Positions 12,958 to 25,443 of a DNA stretch of 64,000 nt are shown piece by piece. The position numbers were made by a program, and so were the translations under genes. The notes below the pieces were generated by a model. It searched no databases, had not been told where the DNA came from, and was given only the letters and a program-made list of their open reading frames with translations. The stretch comes from Progne subis subis (lineage: Eukaryota; Chordata; Aves; Passeriformes; Hirundinidae). The number at the start of each line of letters is the position of its first letter. Positions within the stretch are counted from its first letter, which is position 1. Where the stretch lies: NCBI GenBank assembly GCA_022316685.1, contig JAKJHU010000026.1:2604501-2668500 (forward strand), in the 5' to 3' direction.

Positions 12958-15900
12958 ACCCCAAAGTTCCAACAGTATATCATATTTATTATTAAGAATC
13001 TTCATTTGGTTCCAGGAAAATGGTCAAAAAGTACTAAGAGTGAGTTTAAATTTTCCTTGAAAACTGAAGGATAATTATATCGCAGCAAATTCAGGATAAG
13101 GATAGTTCACAAATTACAAATGTAATAGCTGTTAGCATAGAATCAGGGACAAGAAAAGAATGTCTGCTTTCCCAACAGCTTCTGGTTTTAGTTTTCTAGA
13201 GAATCAGTGTGAAATATTTCTCTCCTGGTTTTCTGTTACAGGCAGGCTGAGCTGACTGTACTGCTCACAAGTCATAAAATACCTTGAAGCTTCTGACATG
13301 TGGCTGGGTGACTACTGCTCCCTTACATGATTCTTTTCATGGAGTTAGTTGATAACCAAAATTAGCCATGAATGACAAATAAAGCTCATTTTAGATGGGG
13401 GACACACTCTACACTACTTAGTTCAAGATGACACAGAGGAGAGCAAAAGCAGAGAGACTGTGCCTTGTTCTGAGACACAGCTGGCCCGAACTAGAGTGTT
13501 GCTCAAGTTCTCAGTTTAGCTACCTCCATTAGCTATAATTGCTGAAAGACCATTTTGTGCTCTGCTGTATGATTTCAGGATTAATATCTAAAGTGACATA
13601 TCTCTGGTCTTAAGTCAAATTGTCCAGAAGGAGTTCCATCTTTCAGACTTTGCACTGGGCAAATCTCAAGACAGTACTGGAGGAAACCCTGAATTACTTT
13701 GCAAATAGGCCTGGAGATGGTTATATTTATTTTTAACCCTAGCATTTCTAGTTCAGAGAAGTCTGAGTAATGAATAATAAGAATGGATCACAATTTAACC
13801 TTCCTCTTGGCTTTAGCCTTAGGAGGTAATTAAACACACTTTCATGGAGGCAACAAAAATGCAGGTTTTTCACCCTGAAAGCTGACACAGCAGTACTTTT
13901 ATTTCTAGGCTCAGCATGAACATAAGCATTTGTGGTTTATTGACATAAAATAGGTCAAGGATTTAAGCATAATTAATTACATGCCTTTTCTATAGTGAAT
14001 CCCCAAACCCTGTGACTGAATGAATTCCATTAGATATAGACACCTTTTTTTTTTCCAGCTTTACCCTTATTTTTTGTCAACAGACAGTATTCAGAGTTCC
14101 TCAGATATCTAAATTGATGATAGATGAGCCCATCTATGCTGTTTTCATCTCCTCTGTCTACTGAGATTTATCTTCCTTATCCATTTTGTGACAGATACAT
14201 AATTTGCTTTAGCTTTTTATTCCTCAGAATTGAAAATAAGTTTTGAACTACATGGTATTACACTTCCCCAGCAACAGTTATATCAGCCTAATAATGCCTT
14301 TATTATAATCACATGTAGATGTATAATAGCTTAAAGGTGAGAGTGATTTCCTTGGCCATTGTCTTAAAAAAAAATCAACACAGTAGCATAAATGCTCTCT
14401 CTTGCAGTATCAGACTTCAACATTCTGCTTCTCAATGTGCTCACCACATTGCCTGAAGATTTCAGTGTGCTGGAGGTACATAAAAATTCCCCCTCTACCT
14501 CAACCCCTACAAGCAGCTCAGCTGTGCTGGACCTGGAGCTGAGGGAGGGCAGTGCTTCCCTAAATGACAAAGCAGGCAGTTGGCTTTCACTTCCTGCAAG
14601 AAACACAGCCACCACTGTGATGTGTTGCTGCTACATGGCAGGGAAATGCAGGGGTCAATTTATCCCTCTATTTCTCTCTAAATAGTGTCCCTTTTCTTCT
14701 GCTGTTGCCTCTGCCTCAAGGGCAGGAGTCAGGGAGTTAGTGGAGAGCCCAATTGCCATCCTGTCCTTATGTAAGGAAGTGACAGTGGGGCACAAAGACT
14801 TCCTCTTTCCTCTGCCCCCCACATAAGTTCTGTCTGTACCAAACAGAACAAAAACATCCAGCTGTTTGCAAGCTGCTCTGTGTGTAATGCCAGCATCTCT
14901 ATGTCTGTGCCTATCTGTGCTCATGCTTTGCTGTTCCCCCCTCCTTGGGGCATTTTGCTGTGCACCCAGCAGTGCATTCATACTTGGGTTGCCTGTGTCT
15001 GGTGCTTAGCGTGGCATGTACAAAAGGCCCATTTCAGGGAATGCCTTCCAGGCCTTGGTGGTTTTTTGTAGGGTTAGATGAGTGTCATGGAATTATCCCC
15101 TATGTTCTTCCCCTTCTGCTCATGAGAAATGATCAAAAAATATTCACAAAACATAACTTTTTTTTATTAATGTGAGTAATTTTTTGGAATGTTTCAAGTG
15201 GCTCCACTACTGAGTTCTCATCTGTTGTGATTTCTGCTCCTGGGCAAGAAAAAACCAATGGCCAGCCTTTGGACAAGGAGCCAATGGATTAATTTGCAAG
15301 TTTTCCAAGTATTGAGCATTGCAAGACAAAGAGATTTTGTAATAGTGCTGGACATCATATAGGCTTTATGAACAACCTTACTTATTAGAATTATTGCTTC
15401 CAGAACTCATCTAGAGAATTAAAAGCTCTAGTTTTCTCTATCTAAACAGAAACCTCACTGCTGGAGAAATGATCTTATGAAACAGCTCCAAGCTCTCAGT
15501 TACTATTTTTACCACCAAATTTGCCTGCAGCTGCCAGTTTGAATTACTTCCATCTTTTCTCTGCTTAGAACAACCAAGAGAGTAGAGAAAAGAGAAAAAG
15601 AGGATCTTTAGAGATTCCAATTGTTTAAGATGAAGTAAGGTTTTGTGTACCTGAAAACTCAATAAGCATAGAGCCAGAATGGATAGAACAATAGATTCCA
15701 GGATTTGTCCGTGTTGGTTCCTCCTTTTTCCTCATGTAACCAACTGGCTTATTATCATTGCAGTATAAATCTGTAGACAATCTAGGACAAAATGCAAGTT
15801 ACTTTCCTTATGCATTGCTGATTTTTATAGGGTTGAAGAGCTAGAAATTTGGAAAAAACAGTCCATGTCCTTATTTAAGAATTCAAACCTAGGGTTGGAT

Positions 15901-17402
15901 TTATAAAACTAATAGCTATGCTTTTAATGTTTCAAGTGATAAAGAAAAAATATAGCACAAAATATAGCAATCACTTGTAGTTTTGATTTATAGAGTCTGA
16001 TATGTGTTGACCTCACTCTGTCTACAAAGCAAAGGAGTGTGGGGTTGTCTCCTCTTATCATTTTATTACAGTGATCAGTCTACTGTAATTTTTATCTATT
16101 TCCTGAGATACTGACAGTCTAGTGTTCCTGGTTTTTACTTTTCTGTGATCTAGAAAATTGTGTTAAAATAGTCATGGCAATTGAAAATTTAATGGTTGGA
16201 TTTAAAAGTAGATGTATTTTCCCCTACAGCATGCTATCTTGCTTATTATTGCCATCACTGAAATGAAAAAAAAAAAAAAAAAACAAAAAAACAGTGATGA
16301 AATATCAAGATTTTCAGAGAAAACCTTTCTCGAGCTTGGTCATGTCATGATTAAATTTGGTCTCTACATTTTCTCAACTGTGTCACAGAAAAAGAACTGT
16401 TATATGTTTCTCTCCCGTGATGCATTCACAGAAGGGATGTTCAATAACTGTGCTATTTTTTTCCTCAAATTCCAGTCATGTGACTGTGCTAAAAATAACT
16501 CTGCCTGTGACTTCTGGCTTTGTAGATTTGCTGTATTTGCTGTAAATGGAAGAAGATGAGCAGGGACTTGGAGTCAAACCTGATTGCTCAGTAGTGGTCT
16601 CTTACTGAAGCTGTGAGATGTCATATAAAGAAGCAGATATTAATTGACAGGATTAATTTGAATTAATACTGGTGTTCTTCACATCTGAATATTGTGCTCT
16701 ATTTATGGACAGATAGGGAAAATAGATATCTTCAGAATACTTTGAACTTCACTTCTAATTGCTACTATTTTAAAGATATAAGTTCAGATGAAAGATGGAA
16801 TTAGGAGGCTATTTGCATCATGCATTTACCTTCTTTCTCTGGAGAACAGAGTAACATTCGTGGCAAAACCCAGATCCTCCATCACCAAGGCAACAGATTA
16901 ACCTATGCCAATAATGCAAACATGATTATGTATAAAGATTAATATTTTGTGGAGTGCATGGTGGGGATTCCAATGGTTTTATTAAATAAGGTATTAAAGA
17001 AAATAGCCTGTTAATTAACCTTTTAAATTTTGCAAAAGGAGGGCTGTGAGGGTGAATGCCTGGGAACTTTAATGCAAAGGGCAGAAGACACAGCAGGCAA
17101 TATCCATGGTGATAGAACATCACCTGGTGGGAGATAGATTTACAAACTAATACCCTACTGCTTTGACATAGGGACCATTTTGTTTTCATAACTTCCTGCG
17201 GAAATGACCAACCACCTGAGGCTTTGCATTTCCTCCCAACTGCAGTTTTGCCACTAATTTAATGAAGACCAAGGCCAGAAGAAGCATGTGTTAGGGCTGA
17301 TCCAGAAGACAATCTGTTATACAAAATGTTTATGGACTATTTCAACTGAAGTCAGTGGAAGACTGTTGATTTAAGTTGAGCAGGCTCTCTCTCCTCTTTT
17401 AG

Positions 17403-17405
<3 letters not shown>

Positions 17406-17433
<28 letters not shown>
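17406..17433 (+). repeat. T28 homopolymer
   Basis: A run of 28 T residues with no retroelement body recognised on either side. Confidence 0.9.
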
Positions 17434-20400
17434 CCTTCTAGCAATTATCTGTTTGTGGTTTCCTGGCTTCTAATTAATAAAATACAGTGCTCAAATGTCA
17501 TTTATGCTATAGTGTAGGATATTTTCATGCAGTGTTAAGGAATCTTCTGGGCAGAATGTGTATACTAAAACTCTTACACACAGCCAATGCAATATAAAGG
17601 AGTCTTACAGTGAATTGAAATCATACCTGTGCATATTTACTGTTTTTGCAACCTTTGTATTTTCATAGTGATATCCCTTCCTGATGGATAACATTAATTT
17701 TCAAATAAAAATCCAGTTAACATTTTCCTAGAAAATACTCGTCAGTGCTGCCCAGTGTTTTATATGTCATCAATGAATTTTATACAACATCAATGAATTT
17801 TGAATATTGTGACAATTGAGGAAGTGTGTGTATGTGTGTACGTAACACGCAACACCCTTGATACTGTAATTTCTCTATTATCCATATATGCAACAGCTTA
17901 TCTATCTTTTCTCTTGCCTTACTTTACACAGCAATTCTCAGAGGAAATAGAAGAGCCCTGGAAGCAAAGTGACTTCAACTCTTGATGATCATATATTTGC
18001 GTGGCAGCTCATCTGAATGAATTAACTTTTACTTCTACTACAACATTTTTTCAAGTCTGAGTTCTCCAGAGATAATTGAATGATGAAGCAGTACTTTGAT
18101 TGCAAGGACAGGAAACCTGAGAAAGAAGCCTGAGGTTTTAAGAAATTGTTTTAGCAAGACTCTGAAAAACTGAAGAGAGTAGGAAGAGAAGAAAAAATTA
18201 AATACTGGCTGGGGACAGAGGGATTTTTTTTTTTTTTTTTTTTACTACTGGGAAGCAAAGGGAGAGGAAGGATTCTGAATGCTGCACAGTCCCCTGACCC
18301 AGCTGAGAGAATACTGTAATGTGATTAAATGGTGTGTGAGAAAGTACTGAGAGGGACTTCTCCTGATGCAAAGAAAAATTCATTTGTCAATGTGCTCTTA
18401 AGTATCCCTGAAAAAGTGAACTGTAAATCAGGAATGTGTGTGTTCAACTGGAGGTCTAGGGAAGACAGCTGTGCTTAAAATACATTGACATATCAACAGT
18501 GGATTTAGGGCCTTCCTAGATGCATGGCATAGGAGGTGCTATTTTCACGAATTAGAAAGTGAATGAGAGGAAGTAATAGGGAAGCTAGTAAAAGAGAGTA
18601 TTTAAAAGCTACCAGTGAGAAAGCCAGAAAGAGATAGAAAAAATACAAAAATGACATCTCTCACCCTTTAATAAATTAATCCAAATTGTATTGCTTCATT
18701 TTCCTGCTCTTATGAGAAATGTGTCAGAAGAATGGATGTCCCCAGTTAAAGACAAGTAAGCAAAAGTCAGTCCTCAACAAAAATAAATATTCTTGCAGGG
18801 TCCAGTATGTTGCTTTTACATCATTGAAGAAAGGTAACAAATAGACCCAGGGAAGAAAAGCTAATGCCCATTTTGCTGAAGACCATAGTGTCTGGATACT
18901 GCCTTGCTCACAAAGGAATCAATCACAACTGATTTTGATGGTAAAAGTTTGTGCAAAATGACATCACATGCATGGTGAGCTCTCTGATCCCTAGAAGACA
19001 GGATCAGTGTTTAGTTTAGTTAAAAACTTTGAACAAAATGGAATGTTTAAATTTAATTCCCAGTCTATATTGCGGCAGTATAAACATTGAGTAGTCAGGC
19101 CCAGGAAATGCTGAGACATATTTGGTAGTTATGTTTTGATTCTTCCTGCCTGTGTTTTTAAGTTAAAATATGGGTTCTGTGGACTTTGGTCCAAGTTATC
19201 CATCTTAGAACCCCATATGACCTGGACATTTTGGCTGAACCATATGCACCATTAACTAAAAGTTTATATATTCTCAACACTCTGAAGTGGAATATATCAA
19301 AGAGTCATGTTCTCTGTATTTGTCTGTTACAAAGAGCTCTTTTGCTCTGCCAAATCAAAGCACACAAAATATTCATAGAGCCTTGCAGAAGGGGACATTA
19401 TGATCTTCGACCCAATAGATATTTAAATGGACATGGTAGGACACCAAGACTATCAGCCACAAAAGTGACCCAAAAATCTGGAATCCAAAAGTAGTAAAAT
19501 CTGGGATTTTTTTTTTATTTCAGTGAAAGTTAGACTTCCACATAGTACACATATGTTTAAATATCTAGAAGGATGTAGGCCTGACTGATCACTGAAAGGG
19601 GAATTGAGGCAGATCAGAATTAGAAGGGGCTTTCCCCAAACAGACTTGATCTCCACAAAAATTAATATTATCACAAAGCTAGCCCCAACCCAAGATAAAA
19701 ACCCCTATGACTTGAAGAAAAATGGTAGGAGCTGGAGTTACTAAGAAGCAGGACACAATCATACAGACAAGTGAAAACAAGGCCTAGGGAAATTCCACAA
19801 ATTATGTTCTTTTCTAACCAATCTAGGTTTCATGTAGCAAGTCTACAGCCAAAACCTTCCTTTCTCTGCGCGCTACACAATTTCCTAAATTCTCCAAATA
19901 CTCATATTTGAGTGGTCTTTGCAGCCTCAGGCTCTGGTCACCCATGTAACCCAACATTTCCTACCAAAGAAGGAAGTTAAGCCAGGATGATTTATCAATC
20001 TAGAGAAGAAAATTATACCTTTTTGTACAAGCTGCTGAGCTTTTCCATCCAATTTCTTTGCTATAAGGAATATTTTATTAAAGATATAGACAGATTCATT
20101 ATGGTTCACTAAGTTCAGCATTTGTCATTTAATTTTTTTTCTCTTTGGCAGTTTGGCTATAAAAGTAAAACCATGAATCTTAAAGGCAAAATCAAGTAGA
20201 TTTGAAACTATCATTACTGTTTCTTCATATGGCCCATTCATTTAATGACTACAATCTACTGTAAATCTGTTTTTGCTTACAAAAACCAAGCCCTCACATT
20301 TAAATAATATGGTCATCTTTTTCTCATAATGCCTATAATGTTATTTTCTGTCTGCTTTCTAAACAAGTAAAATGCCAGGAGGAGTTACAGCAATATTAGG

Positions 20401-22938
20401 ATAAATAGATATCTGTCAATAAGAGTCAAATTTGTTGGTTCATTTTTTCTTCAAGACAACTTTTTAATAGAAAGAGAAATTGTTCCTCTGGCACTTTTTA
20501 AGACTTGTCTACATATGTTGTCTATATATGGAGATGGGTGGACTGATGGGTTGCATTCTGTCCCTTTTTTTTCCACCTCCAAAATTTCCACTTTTTCCTC
20601 CAAGCACTTGAAGATGTCAGAGCAAGATCAGATTTACATTACAGCTACACAGTTCAAGTGTATGTGATGTCCTTTTTTTGCCTGTTGGTGCTATAACCAA
20701 GAGGGACAATAGACTCTCTAGTTCCAGACAGGTAGGCATGAATATCTGAAGAGTGCTTGTAGCAGAAATATTTTTGTCATCTGAATATCATCCTAGATGT
20801 TGTGTGGCATGCAAGTAAGGGATGAAGTTTGCTACAAGGATGTACCATCAGCAGGTATCTTTTTTGTCAGAGGTGGGGAATATATTGTTACATTTCTCTC
20901 CTAAGTTTGCCCTGGTAAGTTTTCAGTATTTCCTCTTTTTCATAAGATCTATGAAAATAATAATGATTTAAAAAAAAAATATTTGTCCCATCTAAGTTTA
21001 AGTAAACGGCAGAAATTTTGGATGTAACAGTTAAATATTTTTAGGTTTTTTAAAAGTATTTTTCAAGTGTGGTGCATTTGAAATTTTTTACAGTTATATA
21101 AGAACAGGGTGGAAAATTCAGGAGTAGAGATGATAAAGGACATCTTCCTTCATTTGCAAGTCTATAGAAGACTTCCTCTTTTTCATTTCATCAATCTAGT
21201 GGTGCAGACAGCAATAAGGCTAAAATGAGGTTAGTTCTGAGATAGATTGAATCTGTCAGTGCACACTACACTTTGGCAGGATTCCATAACAGCCCGAAAG
21301 TTGGTGAACTGAGATGAAGAAGAATTTTCATCGCTATAAACTACACATGTCAGCATGCTGACACCTAACACCCAGGAAAAAAAAAAAAAAAAAAAACCAA
21401 AACAACCCAAACCCTGAGATTTCAAGAGATATCACACCTGCTTCTAATAATAAATGATGTGTTACTTCCTAGCTATTCTCTTAAACTGAGCTATGTTTAT
21501 CTTCTACCTGACTCCATGAAAACTTTGAAGTTTGGATTAAAAGTCTCTTCAAAAAATAATTCCCATTCATGGTCCAGACCTGGCTAGGCAGTAATTACAA
21601 CACTGCCAACTAAAGAAACTTGTTCAGCAAATTTCATCACCAATTTGCAATACTCACGGGACAGTTTTATCCAGCTGTGTGTACATCAGTGTTTCTGGTC
21701 GACTTTAAGTTCAAAAATGTGAAGCAGGATAAAGGCACACAAAGCAACTATACTGGAATGATCTCTACTCTGAAGTGGGCAGTTTGTTTTGTTAAAAAAA
21801 GAATAGAATTGGATTTGGCCTTTGATAGTTTGAAACAAAAACCACTGTGTCATGTCACCTTACAGTCCAGCTTTGAATAGTATATCCTGGCAAAATGCAA
21901 CACTCTTTCTGTTTTGGCATCCAAAGTGAAATCTGTTCTTCCAAACGCAATATTCATCTTTAATTTGAAGTGGTTTAAACTAATCAGATTTGACTGTAAA
22001 GAGTCAGGATCAATAACAAATAAACATGTTTTCTGCTGATCAGCAGGTATTCTAATTCATCAGCACTTTCAATCATTTTATTGAGCTTTGTTCAGATCTG
22101 TTTTCACAGGCACAACATTTTGTAGAGCAGAAAACTTGGCAAATAAAACATTACTACAGGAAATTGCTATTAACAGCAGGTATAAAAAGGCTCAATTTGA
22201 AAAATTCTTACAACCATTATAAAGTCATGAAAGAAGGAAAACAGACATAGAACAGACCAGTAAATTATTGAGTTAAGTCACAAAGATTGCTTCCTTTTTC
22301 TTTTTCTCTCTTTTCTTTTTAAAGAATTTTAAGATGATTTTATAAGGTTTTCTTAATTGAAACCCAGTAAGCTCTGGGAACTGAAACTAGGGTTTTGGGG
22401 TTTTTATAATTTTCATTTGTTATTTATTTATTTATTTCTGCTTCTATTGACTCTGTCAGAGCTGGTACAGAACTAGAACTTACATACACTAGAGAAATAA
22501 ATGATAAAAAAAAATACATAAGTGTTCATTTTAATATCTTATTTATTTAAAATTACTGTTAATGATGGCTTGGTCCTCTCCCTATTTTTTTGTCATAAAA
22601 CGAATATTAGTGTGTTGCCTGAGGTCCTGCCTCTGGCTAGCTTTGTAACAGTACAAAGTTAAAATAAAAGTAATCCCTCTTGAACAAGTTTCTTTTCTTT
22701 TTTTGAGTGCTTCACAGTGAAAGAATTTTGGTGGTATATCTGAATCAGTATAATGTAATGAAATTCAAACCAGGTGTAGGAGACTGCATCCCCATTTACA
22801 TCTTTATTGCTGCTCCTTTCCACATCTGATCTTAATTTGTACCTTTTGGTCTGTGAAACTGTGCAGTAAGTTTCATGAGAATCTCTGCATTTTTTTTTTT
22901 TCCTTTCCACCATTAGAAACACAGAAAGAAAAAGAAGG

Positions 22939-23022
22939 AAAAAAAAAAAAAAAAAAAAAGATGGAAAAATGTAGGGTTATAACAAAAACTTATGATCTCC
23001 AGAAAAAAAAAAAAAAAAAAAA
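22939..23022 (+). repeat. Two A-rich tracts 43 bp apart
   Basis: A21 (22939-22959) and A20 (23003-23022) are separated by ordinary sequence. T11 to T12 and purine-rich text lie just upstream. I see no target duplication or gene-derived body, so this is a simple low-complexity cluster. Confidence 0.8.
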
Positions 23023-23857
23023 TTCTATAAACAAGCTAAGGATTAGACAAAAGTGAGGCTTTTCATATGATCATAAAAATTCATGTACCCCTTTTCCTTA
23101 TTATCTTTTTCTGTTTTAAAATGAAATAGATGTAGAAGGATGTAAATATAAGGTAAAAGGAAATTTTCAAGAAATTTTTCAAAATATTTTCAATCCTCTG
23201 TGCCACAAGGAGTAGTGCTATACTCCTCACTGCTCAGGTCAAAGTTGACCTCATGAGAACTTAGTCAATTCTTCTGTTTCAGTTTGTTACTTACAGATGC
23301 TGTTAGGAGAGGTTATTGAAGTGAACACATCTTCCCAATTATGTCAAAGAAAGAAATATCCATAACAAATATAAGCACAGGTCTTCTCATGTTTGATGTC
23401 ATAACATTCATTTTACAGGTAATATAAAATAGTTGATGGCAATCAATATTCGTTTTTGGCAAATCAGCTTTATAATACCTCATAGATGGCTATAGATCTG
23501 AAAAAAACCCCATTCTGAATAACCAGTTTGTACTTTTTGTTTTTCCAAATGATTTGTCAGCAAACCAAAGAGGTTTTCAGTTCTCTCTCACTCGGTTTTA
23601 ATCAAATTATGCAAAGCACCTGTAAATCTGAATTCAGTAATGAAACAATGGTCACACATTTTTTTATCTATTGGTTTTAAGGGATCTCTGTGCTCTTCAC
23701 CACTTGGAATTACATTTCTCAACATCATCTGGGGAAAAAAAAAAAAAATAGCTGACACCAGTTAAAATGCCCCTGAATTTAATTTCCTTCAGATTTTGTT
23801 AATACAAATTTTGGGTGTATTACTTTCAAGCAGACAGATCGCCAGGGATGTGTAATT

Positions 23858-23930
23858 GTGTTTTTTTGTGGGTTTTTTTGTGGTTTTTTTTGTGGTTTTT
23901 TTTGGGGTTTTTTTGTTTTTTTTTTCCCCC
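23858..23930 (+). repeat. T-tract/G-tract low-complexity repeat
   Basis: Runs of T alternate with G, GTGG and GGGG blocks with a rough 10-15 bp period, ending in CCCCC. Its complement resembles the A/C tracts near 21.4, 39.2, 49.8 and 53.0 kb. Confidence 0.8.
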
Positions 23931-24794
23931 TGGTACCTGTGTGAATTTTATCTTGGGATTAAATTTCATGGGGGTTCAGAGCAATAAAGAGAATCTATGC
24001 AGTAACACTTCCTGCGACTCTTGACTCTATGAGAGGCTGATGGAGCATTTACAGCATTGCCTTCATTGTAGTTGTGTGAGAGTCTTCTCTGTATTCCAGA
24101 TGGGATGGTAAACTGGTAAAATGGGATGCCATTGACAGCACTTCAAAATATGTCTTAAAAGATACATATATGTGAAGGTATTCCTGAGCTTGTACTTTAA
24201 CTAAATCTATCACGGGTGATAAAAAAAGTTCCAATACGAGATAATTCTTTGTAAAGTCTGTCTTCATGGCACTGCATGGGTGAGCCAATACTTGATTCTT
24301 GCAACCACTTAGGATAAACCACCAAGTTTTGCCTGCGTTCAGTCTAAGGGTGGTATTTCTTATCACACTCATGTACATGGGGAAAGTTTTCCTTTCAGTT
24401 ACACTGCAAATGTTCTCACAGTTTCAGTTCTAAAGGTTAGCTGTCAGAGGGAAACGAAACCTTTAAAATAGCTCTGAAATATTGTTTGGGAGAGCTGTTG
24501 AAAATGTCAACTGAAATCTGTGTCTGCTAGTAATATTTGGGCATTTTTTAATGTTCCCTGGGATCCAATATAGTTGGTAACGCTGAGAAAATTCACAAAC
24601 TCCTCGTTCAGTCCAAGTGGCAGGGCTATGTTTCTGTAAGGAATAAAGGAAGCCTGTCTCTTTTCATGTTGTGATGCACACACAAGTACACAGACCCAGA
24701 ACCTGATGAGTTCCAATGTCCCATAGTGTACATGAATTTCCCTTGGGATAGACTTTCCATATGTTGAACCTGTCTCTCTTTTGTGCTGTATTTC

Positions 24795-25443
24795 TGTGGT
24801 GGTTTCAGGCAGATTTTGGGAGAAACCCTTCCCATGGGGCCCCCTCCCCTCCCCCAACCAGTTTGGGAAAAGGCTTCCTCAGAGAGAAGTGGAAAAAACC
24901 TGTTTATATTAACAGGCAAAGCACTCCCAGCACAATACCCAATGACAAGAGCTTCATGCCTCTTACGGAGGGATAAAAAACTTAAAGAAAGAAAGTCTCC
25001 TCTTGAAGACAGTCTCTGTGCTCCACCGCTCCATCTCCACTGGCGTTGGGAGAAAAGGAGATGTGCAGGGCTGGTCTTGGTGGGGTGGGTCCCCTGTGGA
25101 GGCCCCTGGTGCTTCCCCAGGTCCTTAGTCTGGAGAGATTGGAACAGTTCCAAGGAGAGGGCAAAAAAGGAAAAAAAGGAAGAAAAAAAAAAAAAAGGAA
25201 AAAAAAAAGAAAAAAACCCAAAAAGCTTCAGCTATTCTACAGCGTCTAACTACGCTAGCACTAAACTAACTAACTATCTGCCAGGGAAAAAAACAACAGA
25301 GCTTCTTTTGTCTTGCTGTGTTCCAACTCCCCTGCTTCAAGGTCACTCCGAGGAGCAGAGTTTTCCTGGGGAAAAACAAACGGTGCTTCCCCTCCCCTTT
25401 GCACCCAACAGACGATTGGGGGATACACAGTCACCCTAAGACA
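24795..25443 (-). mobile_element. ERVL-like solo LTR with perfect 5-bp duplication
   Basis: The 649-bp unit begins on the plus strand with TGTGGTGGTTTC and ends with CCTAAGACA. It is flanked on both sides by ATTTC (24790-24794 and 25444-25448). TG...CA termini with a 5-bp duplication fit an ERVL-type insertion. I assign minus orientation because the minus strand ends in AAACCACCACA, like the usual 3' terminus of bird ERVL LTRs. In that orientation a T-rich block with AATATAAACAGG precedes the 3' end, where those LTRs carry their AATAAA-like signal. It contains an A-rich stretch at about 25165-25216. A 218-codon plus-strand frame over it starts with GTG and is fortuitous. I see no internal retroviral genes. 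Confidence 0.8.

Larger units (their letters stand above)
12958..24794. other. Non-coding DNA with many homopolymer tracts, about 11.8 kb
   Basis: I recognise no gene or RNA. A less AT-rich stretch at about 14450-15080 has overlapping short frames on both strands, typical of composition and not coding. A-rich or T-rich tracts: A18 at 16266-16283, T28 at 17406-17433, T20 at 18224-18243, A20 at 21377-21396, A21 at 22939-22959, A20 at 23003-23022. A 14-bp direct repeat lies at 17768-17801, a 14-bp palindrome (CTGCTGATCAGCAG) at 22033-22046, and a T/G-rich tract at 23858-23930. Confidence 0.55.

Noticed and set aside
14392..14685. Possible small exon after TCTCTCTTGCAG with a GTACAT donor-like site at about 14476
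   Set aside because: Acceptor-like and donor-like motifs are common by chance, the implied exon is only about 70 bp, no protein family is recognised, and both strands are equally open nearby.
22033..22046. 14-bp palindrome CTGCTGATCAGCAG
   Set aside because: A single short palindrome in 64 kb is expected by chance, and no repeat or gene context supports a function.
24783..25439. 218-codon plus-strand open frame
   Set aside because: It lies almost exactly over the ERVL-like LTR, begins at GTG, and reads through low-complexity Lys-rich sequence from the A tracts.
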